The position numbers and the translations under genes were made by a program. A stretch of DNA of 64,000 nt, taken from NCBI GenBank assembly GCA_036250195.1, contig JAVHZZ010000010.1, positions 110,285,525-110,349,524 on the forward strand. Reading direction: 5' to 3'. Source of the stretch: Mixophyes australis (taxonomy: Eukaryota > Chordata > Amphibia > Anura > Limnodynastidae). Position 1 is the first letter of the stretch. The number at the start of each line of letters is the position of its first letter. Below, piece by piece: positions 57,101 through 61,892 of this stretch. The notes below the pieces were generated by a model. It ran no database searches. It was given only the letters and a program-made list of their open reading frames with translations, and had not been told where the DNA came from.

Positions 57101-57437
57101 AATAATAAGGATATAAATAAATACACAAATATCTCATATTCTGTCAGGGTGTGAGAGGAGTATACTTAGATTTATCCTGATTTCAGACTTATCTGTGTTT
57201 ATGATCTGCACATATAATAGATAATTGTCTCTATATCTTCACCCAAACGTCCTTGTAAGATGAGGAAAGTGATGTATAATTCATACTGATTTGCTTTGTA
57301 CTTTCTAGGCAGCGCTGCGCAGGTTGGCGATATCGTATCCTGAAGACATTGACAACGCAGACTTACAACAACTGGTTAAACCTCGACTCGTCGATTCATT
57401 TCTACTGTGCTCAAACATGGAAGAAAGTTTTGTATAG
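2743..57437 (+). CDS. INSC: INSC (inscuteable spindle orientation adaptor), 3' part of gene, 8 exons
   Basis: Joined CDS: 2743-2856, 11718-11843, 47197-47368, 47715-47893, 53666-53732, 55208-55363, 56002-56078, 57309-57437. This gives 339 codons plus TAG with no internal stop; every intron is GT-AG and all phases agree. Diagnostic stretches recalled from vertebrate INSC include [59 protein letters not shown] and the C-terminus [16 protein letters not shown]. Known family role: a cytoplasmic/cortical adaptor linking the Par3-Par6-aPKC complex to LGN/GPSM2 and NuMA to orient the mitotic spindle in asymmetric division. This part corresponds to the alpha-helical armadillo-like repeats. The terminal ESFV fits a class I PDZ ligand, consistent with Par3 binding. 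Mammalian INSC is about 530-580 residues, so roughly 200 N-terminal residues, including the LGN-binding region, lie outside the window. The promoter is not visible. Confidence 0.95.
2896..3305. repeat. CATC/CGTC/CTTC tetranucleotide-derived array
   Basis: About 410 bp of ccatccatccgtccatcc-type units with C/T variation, starting only about 40 bp after the exon A donor. It stays open in several frames (His-Pro-Ser repeats on one strand, Trp-Met-Asp-Gly on the other) purely because of its composition. Confidence 0.95.
4891..4913. repeat. poly-C tract
   Basis: Near-uninterrupted C homopolymer (16 C, then G, then more C). The exact length is likely unreliable because of sequencing slippage. Confidence 0.9.
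6950..7185. repeat. Dispersed repeat with CCGGGAGACT-type inverted motif
   Basis: The sequence ctcctggaatagccgggaga followed shortly by aggtctcccagactgtcagg forms an imperfect inverted repeat, then continues with catcctgccctcttcctaat. This arrangement is familiar from a common amphibian/fish dispersed repeat, but I cannot name the family. It abuts the SINE fragment at 7190. Confidence 0.4.
7190..7332 (-). mobile_element. SINE fragment (tRNA-derived family), 3' part
   Basis: Carries atttatatagcgccaacata and the cgctttacaatcagggacaa block, ending ...cttacaatctatggg. It shares the same order of motifs with the copies at 16148, 25272, 30941, 48953 and 52036. The minus strand is the SINE sense strand. 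The tRNA-like head is missing here. Confidence 0.65.
8091..9063. repeat. 32-bp minisatellite, about 30 copies
   Basis: The unit comprises accgacaccagcagcacggt followed by gacacagtggtt, with common variants (accgac/actgac, cacggt/cacagt/cacagg). Some units are slightly shortened. The unit resembles the tRNA-like head of the local SINE family (gcagcgcggtg...cagtggttagca). Confidence 0.95.
9788..9853. repeat. (TAA)n microsatellite
   Basis: About 20 near-perfect TAA units. The run of Ile codons on the opposite strand is a composition artefact. Confidence 0.95.
9984..10062. repeat. 23-bp triplication inside a dispersed GAGGCACGAGGCA repeat
   Basis: tcactgaggcacgaggcact plus gta is repeated three times after gctgacatcac. 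The same core with flanks occurs at 51870-51935 (same strand) and at 19290-19345 (reverse complement), indicating a dispersed repeat family. Confidence 0.7.
11718..11843 (+). CDS. INSC: INSC exon B
   Basis: 42 codons, phase 0 to 0. Acceptor ttgttttgcag, donor AAG|gtgggt. It encodes [20 protein letters not shown] followed by [16 protein letters not shown] and ends QQLEK. The match to the corresponding exon of vertebrate INSC is very close. It is followed by the largest intron of the window (35.4 kb). Confidence 0.95.
12183..12308. mobile_element. Palindromic MITE-like repeat (ACCAATCAGA...TCTGATTGGT)
   Basis: The inner arms tatagcgaccaatcagaggt and attctgattggttgctatgg are inverted repeats about 65 bp apart. 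The arrangement recalls a widespread amphibian MITE-type repeat; the ends are not clearly defined. Confidence 0.45.
12645..12673. repeat. (AT)n microsatellite
   Basis: About 14 perfect AT dinucleotides. Shorter AT runs occur at 13542-13558, 35280-35298 and 37456-37476. Confidence 0.9.
12740..12965 (-). pseudogene. C2H2 zinc-finger gene fragment
   Basis: The minus strand encodes [14 protein letters not shown], then [40 protein letters not shown] and LVEH. These are one partial and two near-complete C2H2 fingers with a TGEKP-type linker changed to TGVKP/TVEKP. One finger has lost its zinc-binding histidine spacing (RRQSTYT). No splice context or longer array is seen, so this is a relic of a KRAB/poly-zinc-finger type gene or a retrocopy, not an active gene. 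Confidence 0.65.
13768..14346. repeat. 31-bp minisatellite, about 18-19 copies with a 124-bp higher-order unit
   Basis: Unit ttcataacacccatggcggt plus tctcaaaactc. A variant with ccgtagcggtcctctatcca recurs at 13871, 13995 and 14119, exactly 124 bp (four units) apart. The 3' third is more diverged (cctctgacctcttcatagca type). Confidence 0.93.
15591..15895. mobile_element. hAT-like MITE (CA.AGGCAAAC...GTTTGCCCCTG)
   Basis: The ends are inverted: cataggcaaaccaagg on the left and cctgcgtttgcccctg on the right, with a G-run then tttcc...ggaaaccccc on both sides. Flanking caatt at 15586-15590 and 15896-15900 may be part of the target duplication. Inside is a hairpin (gctgcgtgcac...gtgcacgcagc, 15717-15750). 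No coding capacity. Confidence 0.55.
16148..16259 (+). mobile_element. SINE fragment, 3' part
   Basis: Reads actgtaagctcctatgggcc, then agggactgatgggaatgac, tctctgtacaacgctgtgga and ggcgctatataaaaatgatg. This is the tail of the family seen complete at 25272 and 30941, in opposite orientation to those. Confidence 0.65.
17782..17947. mobile_element. hAT-type MITE with perfect 8-bp target duplication
   Basis: Begins cagggccataactagggc and ends gaattctaagttatgttctg, imperfect terminal inverted repeats. It is flanked by tcctgagc at both 17774-17781 and 17948-17955. An 8-bp duplication is the hAT superfamily signature. The 166-bp interior is non-coding. The sequence on both sides (17680-18110, gggcccc-rich) also looks repetitive. 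Confidence 0.75.
18424..18625. repeat. 48-bp tandem repeat, about 4 copies
   Basis: The unit starts cttattacagtcctgagcat and contains gctgcagctgattgg. Copies start at 18424, 18472, 18520 and 18568, with a partial copy at 18616. Each carries a CAGCTG palindrome and an inverted CCAAT box (ATTGG). Confidence 0.9.
19290..19350 (-). repeat. Dispersed repeat, copy of the TGACATCAC..GAGG..CGAGGCA family
   Basis: Read on the minus strand, gcctatcaattaactaggga is followed by acagtgacatcacagaggca and tgaggtacgaggcacc. This matches 51860-51940, and its core matches 9984-10062. Confidence 0.5.
20020..20420 (+). mobile_element. Non-autonomous element, unexpanded copy
   Basis: Starts agggcctaattcatcaaggt and includes caaaggacatttattacagc, tgtacagtaagggcgtgcc (single unit, about 20200), cttgctccagctacaggg and acatgtgtttgtaatcagga. 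Every block recurs in order in the element at 32206-34475, where the tgtacagt..gggcgt segment is amplified into a minisatellite. The right end is not clearly defined. Confidence 0.65.
20933..22665. repeat. 26-bp minisatellite, about 66 copies, with a 234-bp higher-order duplication
   Basis: Unit gagagaccatcggcattgga plus gagact. The main variants are ccatcggcattgg, ccttcagcattgg and ccatcggcatagg, the last concentrated at 21130-21320. The segment around 21541-21729 is repeated almost exactly at 21775-21963, a 234-bp (nine-unit) shift. The long ORFs it produces on the minus strand are artefacts. Confidence 0.96.
23055..24160 (+). mobile_element. Tc1/mariner element with dead transposase
   Basis: Terminal inverted repeats cactatatggacaaaagtat (from 23057) and its complement ending at 24158, next to TA-rich sequence. 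The transposase starts at 23187 ([17 protein letters not shown]) and includes VLWSDESHF (first catalytic Asp at 23625-23627), [14 protein letters not shown] and [15 protein letters not shown] (Glu at 23893-23895). About 35-40 residues, including the block with the second catalytic Asp, are deleted at about 23855. Several frameshifts and stops are also present. Non-autonomous. Confidence 0.88.
24915..24990. repeat. 15-bp tandem repeat (GAGGACAGAGGCACT)
   Basis: About five copies of ctgaggacagaggca / ctgaggagagaggca. Confidence 0.8.
25272..25607 (-). mobile_element. tRNA-derived SINE, near full length
   Basis: On the minus strand it starts with a tRNA-like head: cagtggttagcacttctgcc (A-box-like) and gagttcaattc (B-box-like). 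A central module follows (gttctccccgtgtttgcgtg, ggtttcctccgggtgctccg). It ends in the gcgctatataaataactgat tail with (ATG)n. The full architecture identifies a Pol III SINE; I cannot assign a family name. Confidence 0.7.
26424..29196. repeat. C-rich minisatellite, 2.8 kb, with a dimeric higher-order period of about 337 bp
   Basis: Built of short cagacacaccc / ttagatacgcccccct / cagacacgcccact modules. The marker gctccctcggatacaccccc recurs at about 26690, 26866, 27026, 27201, 27363, 27540, 27700 and 27861. Spacings alternate around 175 and 161 bp, giving a dimer of about 337 bp; the order degrades after about 28000. No T-to-G strand balance: one strand is almost entirely C/A. Confidence 0.95.
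29410..29675. mobile_element. Possible non-autonomous element ending CTGAACCAGGCCC
   Basis: The right end gtctcaccctgaaccaggcc resembles the cctgaatcaggccc terminus of the palindromic MITE at 50783. The interior has CG-rich words such as gtgtgcgcacagtacgcaca. The left end is not identified. Confidence 0.3.
30733..30751 (-). promoter_or_regulatory. Candidate CTCF site
   Basis: The minus strand reads tgaccactaggtggcagca, which fits the vertebrate CTCF core CCASYAGRKGGCA at every position. It is prediction only; chance occurrences are common and no conservation data are available. Confidence 0.35.
30941..31285 (-). mobile_element. tRNA-derived SINE, near full length
   Basis: Colinear with the copy at 25272 over its whole length, including the (ATC)n-flanked atttatatagcgccactaat end and the head gtagtggttagcacttctgc on the minus strand. 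The tail microsatellite (catcatcatcatcattatca) is longer here. The two copies differ by scattered substitutions and small indels. Confidence 0.7.
31325..31660. mobile_element. Possible non-autonomous element (GGGGCTCATTCGTACG start)
   Basis: Starts ctggggctcattcgtacgtg, close to the ggggctgattcattaagg terminus of the local MITE group. It continues with ttctgcgcgcacattaaaaa and cgcttacgcatatgtccgtg. The right boundary is unclear. Confidence 0.3.
32206..34475 (+). mobile_element. Non-autonomous element containing an expanded minisatellite
   Basis: The left end aggggcctcattcattaagg and following 165 bp match the start of the copy at 20020. The right part (cttgctccagctacaggtca, acatgtgtttgtatcaggag, acaatgtattttatgtacag) matches its 3' part. 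The 1.9 kb between them is a 30-bp tandem array absent from the other copy. Confidence 0.65.
32374..34258. repeat. 30-bp minisatellite (with 32-bp variants), about 62 copies
   Basis: Unit gtatacacgtagtcagtgta plus cagtcggggc. Variants are a CA insertion (cacacg), A/G at cagggc/ggggc, and a gtatgtccgtag form at about 33024, 33204, 33294, 33444, 33684, 33774 and 33925. Because 30 is a multiple of three, all frames without a stop stay open for hundreds of codons; those ORFs are not genes. Confidence 0.97.
37928..38974 (-). mobile_element. Tc1/mariner element with dead transposase
   Basis: Terminal inverted repeats tacaccaatcagcacaacat (left) and the complement of tctaatgttgtggttcatcg (right), with TA at both ends. 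The minus strand encodes [18 protein letters not shown], then [20 protein letters not shown] and [15 protein letters not shown], typical of Tc1-like transposases. The usual NPIE motif reads SPMD, so the third catalytic residue is Asp instead of Glu (38137-38139). A deletion near 38233 removes the segment with the second catalytic Asp. Frameshifts occur elsewhere. Confidence 0.85.
40562..41430 (+). mobile_element. Ty3/Gypsy-type LTR retrotransposon pol fragment, decayed
   Basis: Plus-strand frames give [19 protein letters not shown] (40570), [16 protein letters not shown] (about 40650) and a [13 protein letters not shown] block. Then come [20 protein letters not shown] (about 40775-40835), an EAKNKTA block (about 40960) and FVLQTDAS (about 41400). 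These are the pre-RT linker, first RT motifs, central RT and RNase H start of Gypsy-type pol, in correct order with stops, frameshifts and a deletion between. The active-site YxDD motif is not visible. No LTRs recognised; 40080-40560 and 41430-41830 may belong to it but show nothing diagnostic. Confidence 0.65.
42130..42460 (+). mobile_element. LINE reverse-transcriptase 3' fragment (CR1/L2-like)
   Basis: In shifting frames the plus strand gives [13 protein letters not shown], a poorly conserved Pro/Ser-rich stretch, then [14 protein letters not shown] and [15 protein letters not shown]. The L.lSkTk and SRiDYCNsLL.glP pair is typical of the end of the RT domain in CR1/L2/Rex1-type LINEs. It is too short and broken for a firm clade. 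Confidence 0.55.
45117..45135 (+). promoter_or_regulatory. Candidate CTCF site
   Basis: cagcaccagagggcgacag fits the CTCF core (CCACCAGAGGGCG) with one mismatch. It lies in the same 35-kb intron as the candidate at 30733 and points the opposite way. Motif match only. Confidence 0.3.
45611..47073. repeat. 148-bp tandem repeat, about 10 copies
   Basis: The unit runs from cacatgcagccctgtcctca through tctcctgatatactctgtgc and ctgctccttcctctatataa to tgctgcctccattcccctcc. The period is 148-149 bp. The first two full copies carry gttactgcagctgtcacata, the later ones gtcactgcccctgtcacatg. The last copy is internally shortened. The array ends about 124 bp before the exon C acceptor. Confidence 0.96.
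47197..47368 (+). CDS. INSC: INSC exon C
   Basis: 172 nt, entering at phase 0 and leaving one nucleotide over (CTA A|gtgagt). The acceptor is gttattttag. It encodes [20 protein letters not shown]... and ends [11 protein letters not shown]; the split codon A|AG gives Lys with exon D. A 148-bp tandem array ends only about 124 bp upstream of the acceptor. Confidence 0.95.
47380..47422. repeat. Short CATTGTGT/CATTGTAT tandem
   Basis: Alternating tcattgtgtcattgtatcat units directly after the exon C donor, within the 346-bp intron. Confidence 0.7.
47715..47893 (+). CDS. INSC: INSC exon D
   Basis: 179 nt, completing the split Lys codon and ending in phase 0. Acceptor ctcctctccgcag, donor CAG|gtaagt (consensus). 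It encodes [20 protein letters not shown], then [20 protein letters not shown] and ends SPYARDQ. It is separated from exon C by only 346 bp, the shortest intron of the gene here. Confidence 0.96.
48953..49183 (+). mobile_element. tRNA-derived SINE, 5'-truncated
   Basis: Starts within the head (ctgcctcacagcactggggt, gagttcaattcccgaccatg) and runs through the central module (gttctccccgtgtttgcgtg). It then jumps from taggttaatgg straight to ggcagggactgatgtgagtg, so part of the body is deleted. It ends gctatataaatatatggtga. Confidence 0.7.
49258..49780. repeat. 20-bp minisatellite (CATGTATCCTGCCCCCTGCC), about 26 copies
   Basis: Units alternate mainly between catgtatcctgccccctgca and cgtgtatcctgccccctgcc. 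A longer block ending gtctcctgcccatatactgc occurs twice (49620 and 49758), about 138 bp apart. ORFs of 160-250 codons on both strands are artefacts of three units being 60 bp. Confidence 0.95.
50783..51113. mobile_element. Palindromic (snap-back) MITE, arms about 140 bp
   Basis: Starts ggggctgattcattaaggat and ends atccttaatgaatcaggccc. The two arms are complementary over about 140 bp with only a couple of differences (for example cttatgaaac against cttaagaaac), separated by a loop of about 45 bp. No coding capacity. The near identity of the arms suggests recent insertion or hairpin-based repair. No clear target duplication. Confidence 0.8.
51152..51190. repeat. (TA)n microsatellite
   Basis: About 18 TA units immediately after the palindromic MITE. 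Confidence 0.9.
51860..51940 (+). repeat. Dispersed repeat (TGACATCACTGAGGTACGAGGCA)
   Basis: gcctatcaatcactgggaac then tgacatcactgaggtacgag, followed by an inverted tgtacctcgtgcctcg. The complementary strand of 19290-19345 shows the same order (cctatcaattaactagggaa, tgacatcacagaggcatgag). Confidence 0.5.
52036..52204 (-). mobile_element. SINE fragment, 3' half
   Basis: Carries tttatatagcgctactaatt, cagcgctgtacagagaactc, catcagcccctgccccatag and gtcaatttgatagcagccac, the tail half of the SINE family. It stops before the central module. Confidence 0.7.
52938..53118. mobile_element. hAT-like MITE (CAGAGGTG...CACCTCTG)
   Basis: The ends cagaggtgaccaagctcagt and actgggcttgagcacctctg are inverted repeats. 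A second inner pair (agctcatgctttcaagattt / aaatcctgaaaacatgagct) follows. This arrangement is typical of a common vertebrate hAT-derived MITE. I see no matching 8-bp flanks. Confidence 0.6.
53666..53732 (+). CDS. INSC: INSC exon E (short)
   Basis: 67 nt encoding [20 protein letters not shown] plus EN and the first base of a Gly codon. The acceptor follows tttctaaatgtttcag; the donor is ATG|gtaaat. It is short and easily missed by ORF-based methods. It is supported by phase agreement with both neighbours and by the conserved IVTILAN motif. Confidence 0.93.
55208..55363 (+). CDS. INSC: INSC exon F
   Basis: 156 nt. The first two bases complete Gly; the exon encodes [20 protein letters not shown] then [20 protein letters not shown] and ends IKHK, leaving T for a split Cys codon. 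The donor T|gtacgg is weaker than consensus. A TA/TTA-rich microsatellite begins about 30 bp into the following intron. Confidence 0.95.
55393..55525. repeat. (TTA/TAT)n-rich microsatellite
   Basis: Interrupted attattatt run in the intron between INSC exons F and G; the Leu/Ile/Tyr-rich ORFs across it are artefacts. Confidence 0.9.
56002..56078 (+). CDS. INSC: INSC exon G
   Basis: 77 nt. It completes the split Cys codon and encodes [20 protein letters not shown] then LVACL. Acceptor gcccctgacag, donor CTG|gtatgt. It ends in phase 0, so joining to exon H restores the conserved VACLAALRRL motif. Confidence 0.95.
57309..57437 (+). CDS. INSC: INSC terminal coding exon H with stop
   Basis: 42 codons plus TAG (57435-57437). 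The acceptor is gtactttctag. It encodes [20 protein letters not shown], then [20 protein letters not shown] and FV. The last four residues, ESFV, fit a class I PDZ-binding motif (S at -2, V at 0), as in mammalian INSC. The terminal sequence is almost identical to the mammalian family end, which argues that the gene is functional. Confidence 0.96.
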   Translation, partial: AALRRLAISYPEDIDNADLQQLVKPRLVDSFLLCSNMEESFV

Positions 57438-57800
57438 CAGAAGACAAGAATCTGAGCGCCGGGTTCTGCAATGGAGAAAATTTATAAAATATTGTAATTT
57501 ACGTATGAGAGATATAAAAAGAAATACAGAGTTTGTGTGGAAAGTGCCGGACACAAACCGACAGAAAACATTTTATAAGACGCAGCGTTAAGATATTTCT
57601 TTGTGCTGTAATAAAACGGTCGGGTTGTTGCACAATCCGTTCCCTTAAATGTCAAAAACAAAACAAAAGCTTTGTATTTAAGTTTTGTATGGGACAATCC
57701 TGTTTTGTTATCAGGAGCCATTTTATAAACAACAGCGTTTATTAGAGTGCTACATTTATACAAGAATAAAGGGCGTCTTTGACCTATAAAATAAATGTTT
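57438..57800 (+). terminator. INSC: INSC 3' UTR with candidate polyadenylation signals
   Basis: AATAAA hexamers occur at 57610-57615, 57765-57770 and 57790-57795. The last two are followed by a T/G-rich stretch (tgtttggttattatcttttt), the usual downstream element, so cleavage near 57790-57820 is the best guess. The boundaries are inferred; no transcript evidence is available. Confidence 0.55.
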
Positions 57801-58355
57801 GGTTATTATCTTTTTATCTAATCATAATTTAGCTTAAAAGAAATTTACCTTAATTATCATTCACCTCCTTTACTTTTAAGGGGTACCCCGCTGTGCGCCC
57901 CCAGATCCAGTATCTAATCTCACGTACCAGACTGTTATGTGGAGCAGCTTCAAACGCTGTCACAGACTCCAAATATACAACATTAACTTCACTACTAAGA
58001 TCCAAAATAAAACAAAAAGAAAGAGCACAATATAGAGCAGTAATGTATCATATCAGGGAACAGAAGTATATTCCCCTCTTACTTGCTTCCTCTGAAATCA
58101 GCTTATCTAATAACAACTAAAATCTCGACCTGGAAACAATAATATAATAATATAATAATACAAATTCCACCTCACAGTGTAGTCACTGTTGTCACATTTT
58201 AATATTTATACATATACATGCTAAAGAAAACCAAGATCCAGTTGGAAAAGGACATTCGTATTTTTTAGTCATGACAAATATGAAACCACATTCAGTAATA
58301 TACTTCACAATCACCCCCATCAGAATCCTTTCAAATAAATGACACAGGTCAGAAG

Positions 58356-58726
58356 CAGGGCCGGATTAAGTGAATGGAGGCCCCTGGGCTAAGGGCGCCT
58401 CCATTCACCCGTGAGGCCCCCAATGTGAGCCACCCGCCGCCACCCCCCCCCCCCCCCCGTACCCCCAAGCGCTTACCTGTCGCTGTAGTCCTCCGTCCCC
58501 GGCGCGCTGTAAGCTCCTTACTGAGGAGATCTCATGAGAGTTCACTCGCGAGATCTCCTCAGTAAGCAGAGTACTGAGCGCCGGGGACGGAGGACTACAC
58601 TGACAGTGCTCAGCAGCACCCGCCCCCGGACAGATCAATAATGCTGCTGAGGACTTTGAAGGGCCCCCTGGATGCCCGAGGCCCCTGGGCTATAGCCCAA
58701 TTAGACCTCGGGTTAATCCGGCCCTG
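58356..58726. mobile_element. hAT-type MITE with long internal palindrome
   Basis: Terminal inverted repeats cagggccggattaagtgaat and aatccggccctg. Flanks gtcagaag (58348-58355) and gacagaag (58727-58734) agree at seven of eight positions, as expected for a slightly mutated 8-bp target duplication. Inner arms tgtagtcctccgtccccggc (about 58484) and gccggggacggaggactaca (to about 58600) form a strong hairpin. A poly-C tract lies at 58443-58458. It lies about 560 bp beyond the INSC polyadenylation signals. Confidence 0.78.
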
Positions 58727-59892
58727 GACAGAAGTCAGATTTGCTTTCAGTCTTTAATTTCCTGGTCTATAACTTTTTTCCCTTTTTAAAAATTGGCACC
58801 AAGTCTCCTTTCTGCCAGTCTTGTGGCACTGATCCTGAGTGCTGTCAGTTACTGGACTTAGTTCCCTTATCACACAAGGGTGGATACCTTATCTGACTGT
58901 GAGGAAGGGTAATGTTATTGCCACTTATCGCTTTTTACTATTTAACACTAATTTATAGCCATGGCAGAGAGACCTGTCGTATGTCCTGTGCTATATATGC
59001 ACTTATGGAACAACCATTGAAGAGTTAATACGGCTGTGAGACCGAGATGTTTCCGGGTTTTATTTCGTTAAGTATATGGTTGTATTATGTTTTCTAGTTG
59101 CTGCTTAAGCAGAAATCTGATGATATTTAATATTTTGCAGATAGTTTGTGTGTCAGGTATTCTCTGTAGAATTATTAAGGCTGCCGTAGAAATGCACATA
59201 GTGACTGTACGAGATCTATAGCGTCCGCTCCCCAGTGACTCATCCCTTAGTCACTGGAAAGCTGATTAAATGATATTTAGTGGTAGTGAGTCACTGGGAG
59301 AAGATATGTCCATCTCATCACTTTCTCAGTCATTAGGCAAGCAAATGAAAAGTGCGGCCACTAAATTATGTCAGGACGATTATTTATACAAGAGAATAGG
59401 ATTGTAGAGCACTAAACGCTCAGAGAGACGGACGCAGACAGCGCCTGTTACTAGGCGAGATTAGGGGAAAACACAATTTACTAAAACCCTCCCTGGTTCT
59501 TATACATGGGGGGTGTTCAGAATATAGACTGGGAAGTAATACAAATGGTTTTGCTGACAGGATTGTGCAGTATTCTACTAACACATCCTTCTTTAGTTCA
59601 TAAAAATGTATTTGTCTTAATAAAAACCGACATGTTCTCTTTTCTCATCAGACAGAATAACGCCCCATGTGGAGCTGATTCAGTCAGAAAAAATACATAA
59701 ATACTACAATATAACATATACTTTATAATAGTTATTTATGTTTATTAACTAAATCACCCCCAATGTTATTCAGTATTAGATGAGATGAAAGTGGAGGAAT
59801 TAGTGACAATATAATGTTACAGCATATAAAGTACAGGGGACAAAGATTACGATTTCCAGACTCCTCTGTTATAGAATATCCCTATTTACATA

Positions 59893-60302
59893 TCGATGTC
59901 TGCATAGTACCAGTTCTATATATTGGATATGTGATATCTGTATAGTACCACTTCTCTCTCTGTATACTGGGACATGTGACATCTGCATAGTACCACTTCT
60001 CTCTCTGTATAGTGGGACATGTGACATCTGCATAGTACCACTTCTCTCTCTGTATACTGGGACATGTGACATCTGCATAGTACCACTTCTCCATCTGTAT
60101 ACTGGGACATGTGACATCTGCATAGTACCACTTCTCTCTCTGTATACTGGGACATGTGACATCTGCATAGTACCACTTCTCTCTCTGTATACTGGGACAT
60201 GTGACATCTGCATAGTACCACTTCTCTCTCTCTGTATACTGGGACATGTGACATCTGCATAGTACCACTTCTCTCTCTGTATACTGGGACATGTGACATC
60301 TG
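59893..60302. repeat. 45-bp minisatellite, about 9 copies
   Basis: Unit gggacatgtgacatctgcat, agtaccacttctctctctgt, atact. The first copy is diverged; one copy has an extra CT pair, and one has ccatct for ctctct. Confidence 0.95.
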
Positions 60303-60473
60303 AGTTATAGATGTATAATACACTGATTATTTCTGGGCTTTGGGGATGGAATTACAGCTCAGAGGTTCATGGCGACGTTTGTATTTGATATCTGTGTAAT
60401 ATCGCTCAGTCCAGATGAGTTACTATGAAGCACAAAATGAATGTCACATGTTTTATAAGGACTTGGTCACATT

Positions 60474-60690
60474 TATATGTGTATGTCATGTATGTTTATG
60501 CCATGTATGTGCATGTCATGTATGTCTAGTTCTGTCATGTATGAATATGGCATGTATAAGTATATCATGTATGTGTAATGCATGTATGTGTATGTCATGT
60601 ATGCCTAGTTCTATCATGTATGAATATGGCATGTATAAGTATATCATGTATGTGTAATGCATGTATGTGTATGTCATGTATGCCTAGTTC
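60474..60690. repeat. CATGTATG-rich array with a 79-bp period
   Basis: tagttctgtcatgtatgaat and neighbours recur at 60527, 60606 and 60685, a 79-bp period. Within each unit short tatgtcatgtatgtgtatg words repeat. Confidence 0.85.
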
Positions 60691-61684
60691 TGTCATACAT
60701 TTGAGGCTTGTTCCATGCAAGGAACATTCAGTAACAATGATATTTCTGTGTATTTGATGTGTGATTCACTTTGTTTCATTGTACAACTAACATGTCCGGG
60801 GAATGTGGAGTTTTAGTTAGAAATCCGCAGCATCGACCAACTCGCCCGCATGGGGTCAGCACTGTGTAATAAAACCTGAGCTGTATACAGAAGACAGAAC
60901 TGTTTGCCGCAATCATTTTAGGCATTTCATACATGACATAGGCATCCTAGAATGTTACTATGTATGAGACACACATGTACGCACCTTGCTGACTGGGGCC
61001 GGCCATAATGATCTGTATTATAGGAGCGGAGACAGAATATGCAATAATCATTAATATCTGCTGTAACATAGACTGAAGCTGCTGGTCAGACAGCAGCAGG
61101 GAACACCAAGTACTGGAGAACGTTCTTATAATAATACAATTATCTAATTGTACTGATTGTTTTATATGTGGGAGCGATGATCCCACAGAGAGGACAAGGT
61201 TTTATATAGAATGATATATTTTTATGCTTAACATAGAATCAAAAGTAATAATATGATTTAAAATGTATCTGTCACCGACATAACTGAATATTCCACAGAT
61301 CTCTGAATAGACAACACAATCGTCATCAGTCCTGATTTAGGATCTTTGAGGGTAAGAGCCGGTCTACCACTAATTATGTGTACACGCCACCATTGATGTC
61401 TGTGCCAGTTCCAAGTTCTGTATATTAGTTTTATTATTATTACAATGTATTTATATAGAAGCAGAATACTCCATAGCACTTCATAACTAAACACTTGTTA
61501 CATTTATGTTGTGTTACATCTGTATAGATCCTTCTACGGCCTGGGGCAGCCCACGTAACGGTCAGTGCACTCCTGAATCTCATCCTGTGATCTCGTCAGA
61601 CAGTAGGAAGCCTGACAGCTACATCCTAGGCTCCTGCTTAGTCCAGACACCCCAAATAAGATTAGTCGTCAACTCACAGGATAG

Positions 61685-61892
61685 CCTACACCAACAGCAA
61701 CCCACAGGAGAGCCCACACCAACGACAACACACAGGATAGCCCACACCAACAGCAACCCACAGTACAGCCTACACCAACAGCAACTCACAGGAGAGCCCA
61801 CACCAACAGCAACCCACAGTACAGCCCACACCAACAGCAACCCACAGGAGAGCCCACACCAACGACAACACACAGGATAGTCCACACCAACA
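61685..61892. repeat. 28-bp minisatellite, about 7 copies
   Basis: Unit acaccaacagcaacccacag plus gagagccc, with variants aacgacaacacacaggatag and cacagtacagcc. Confidence 0.92.
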
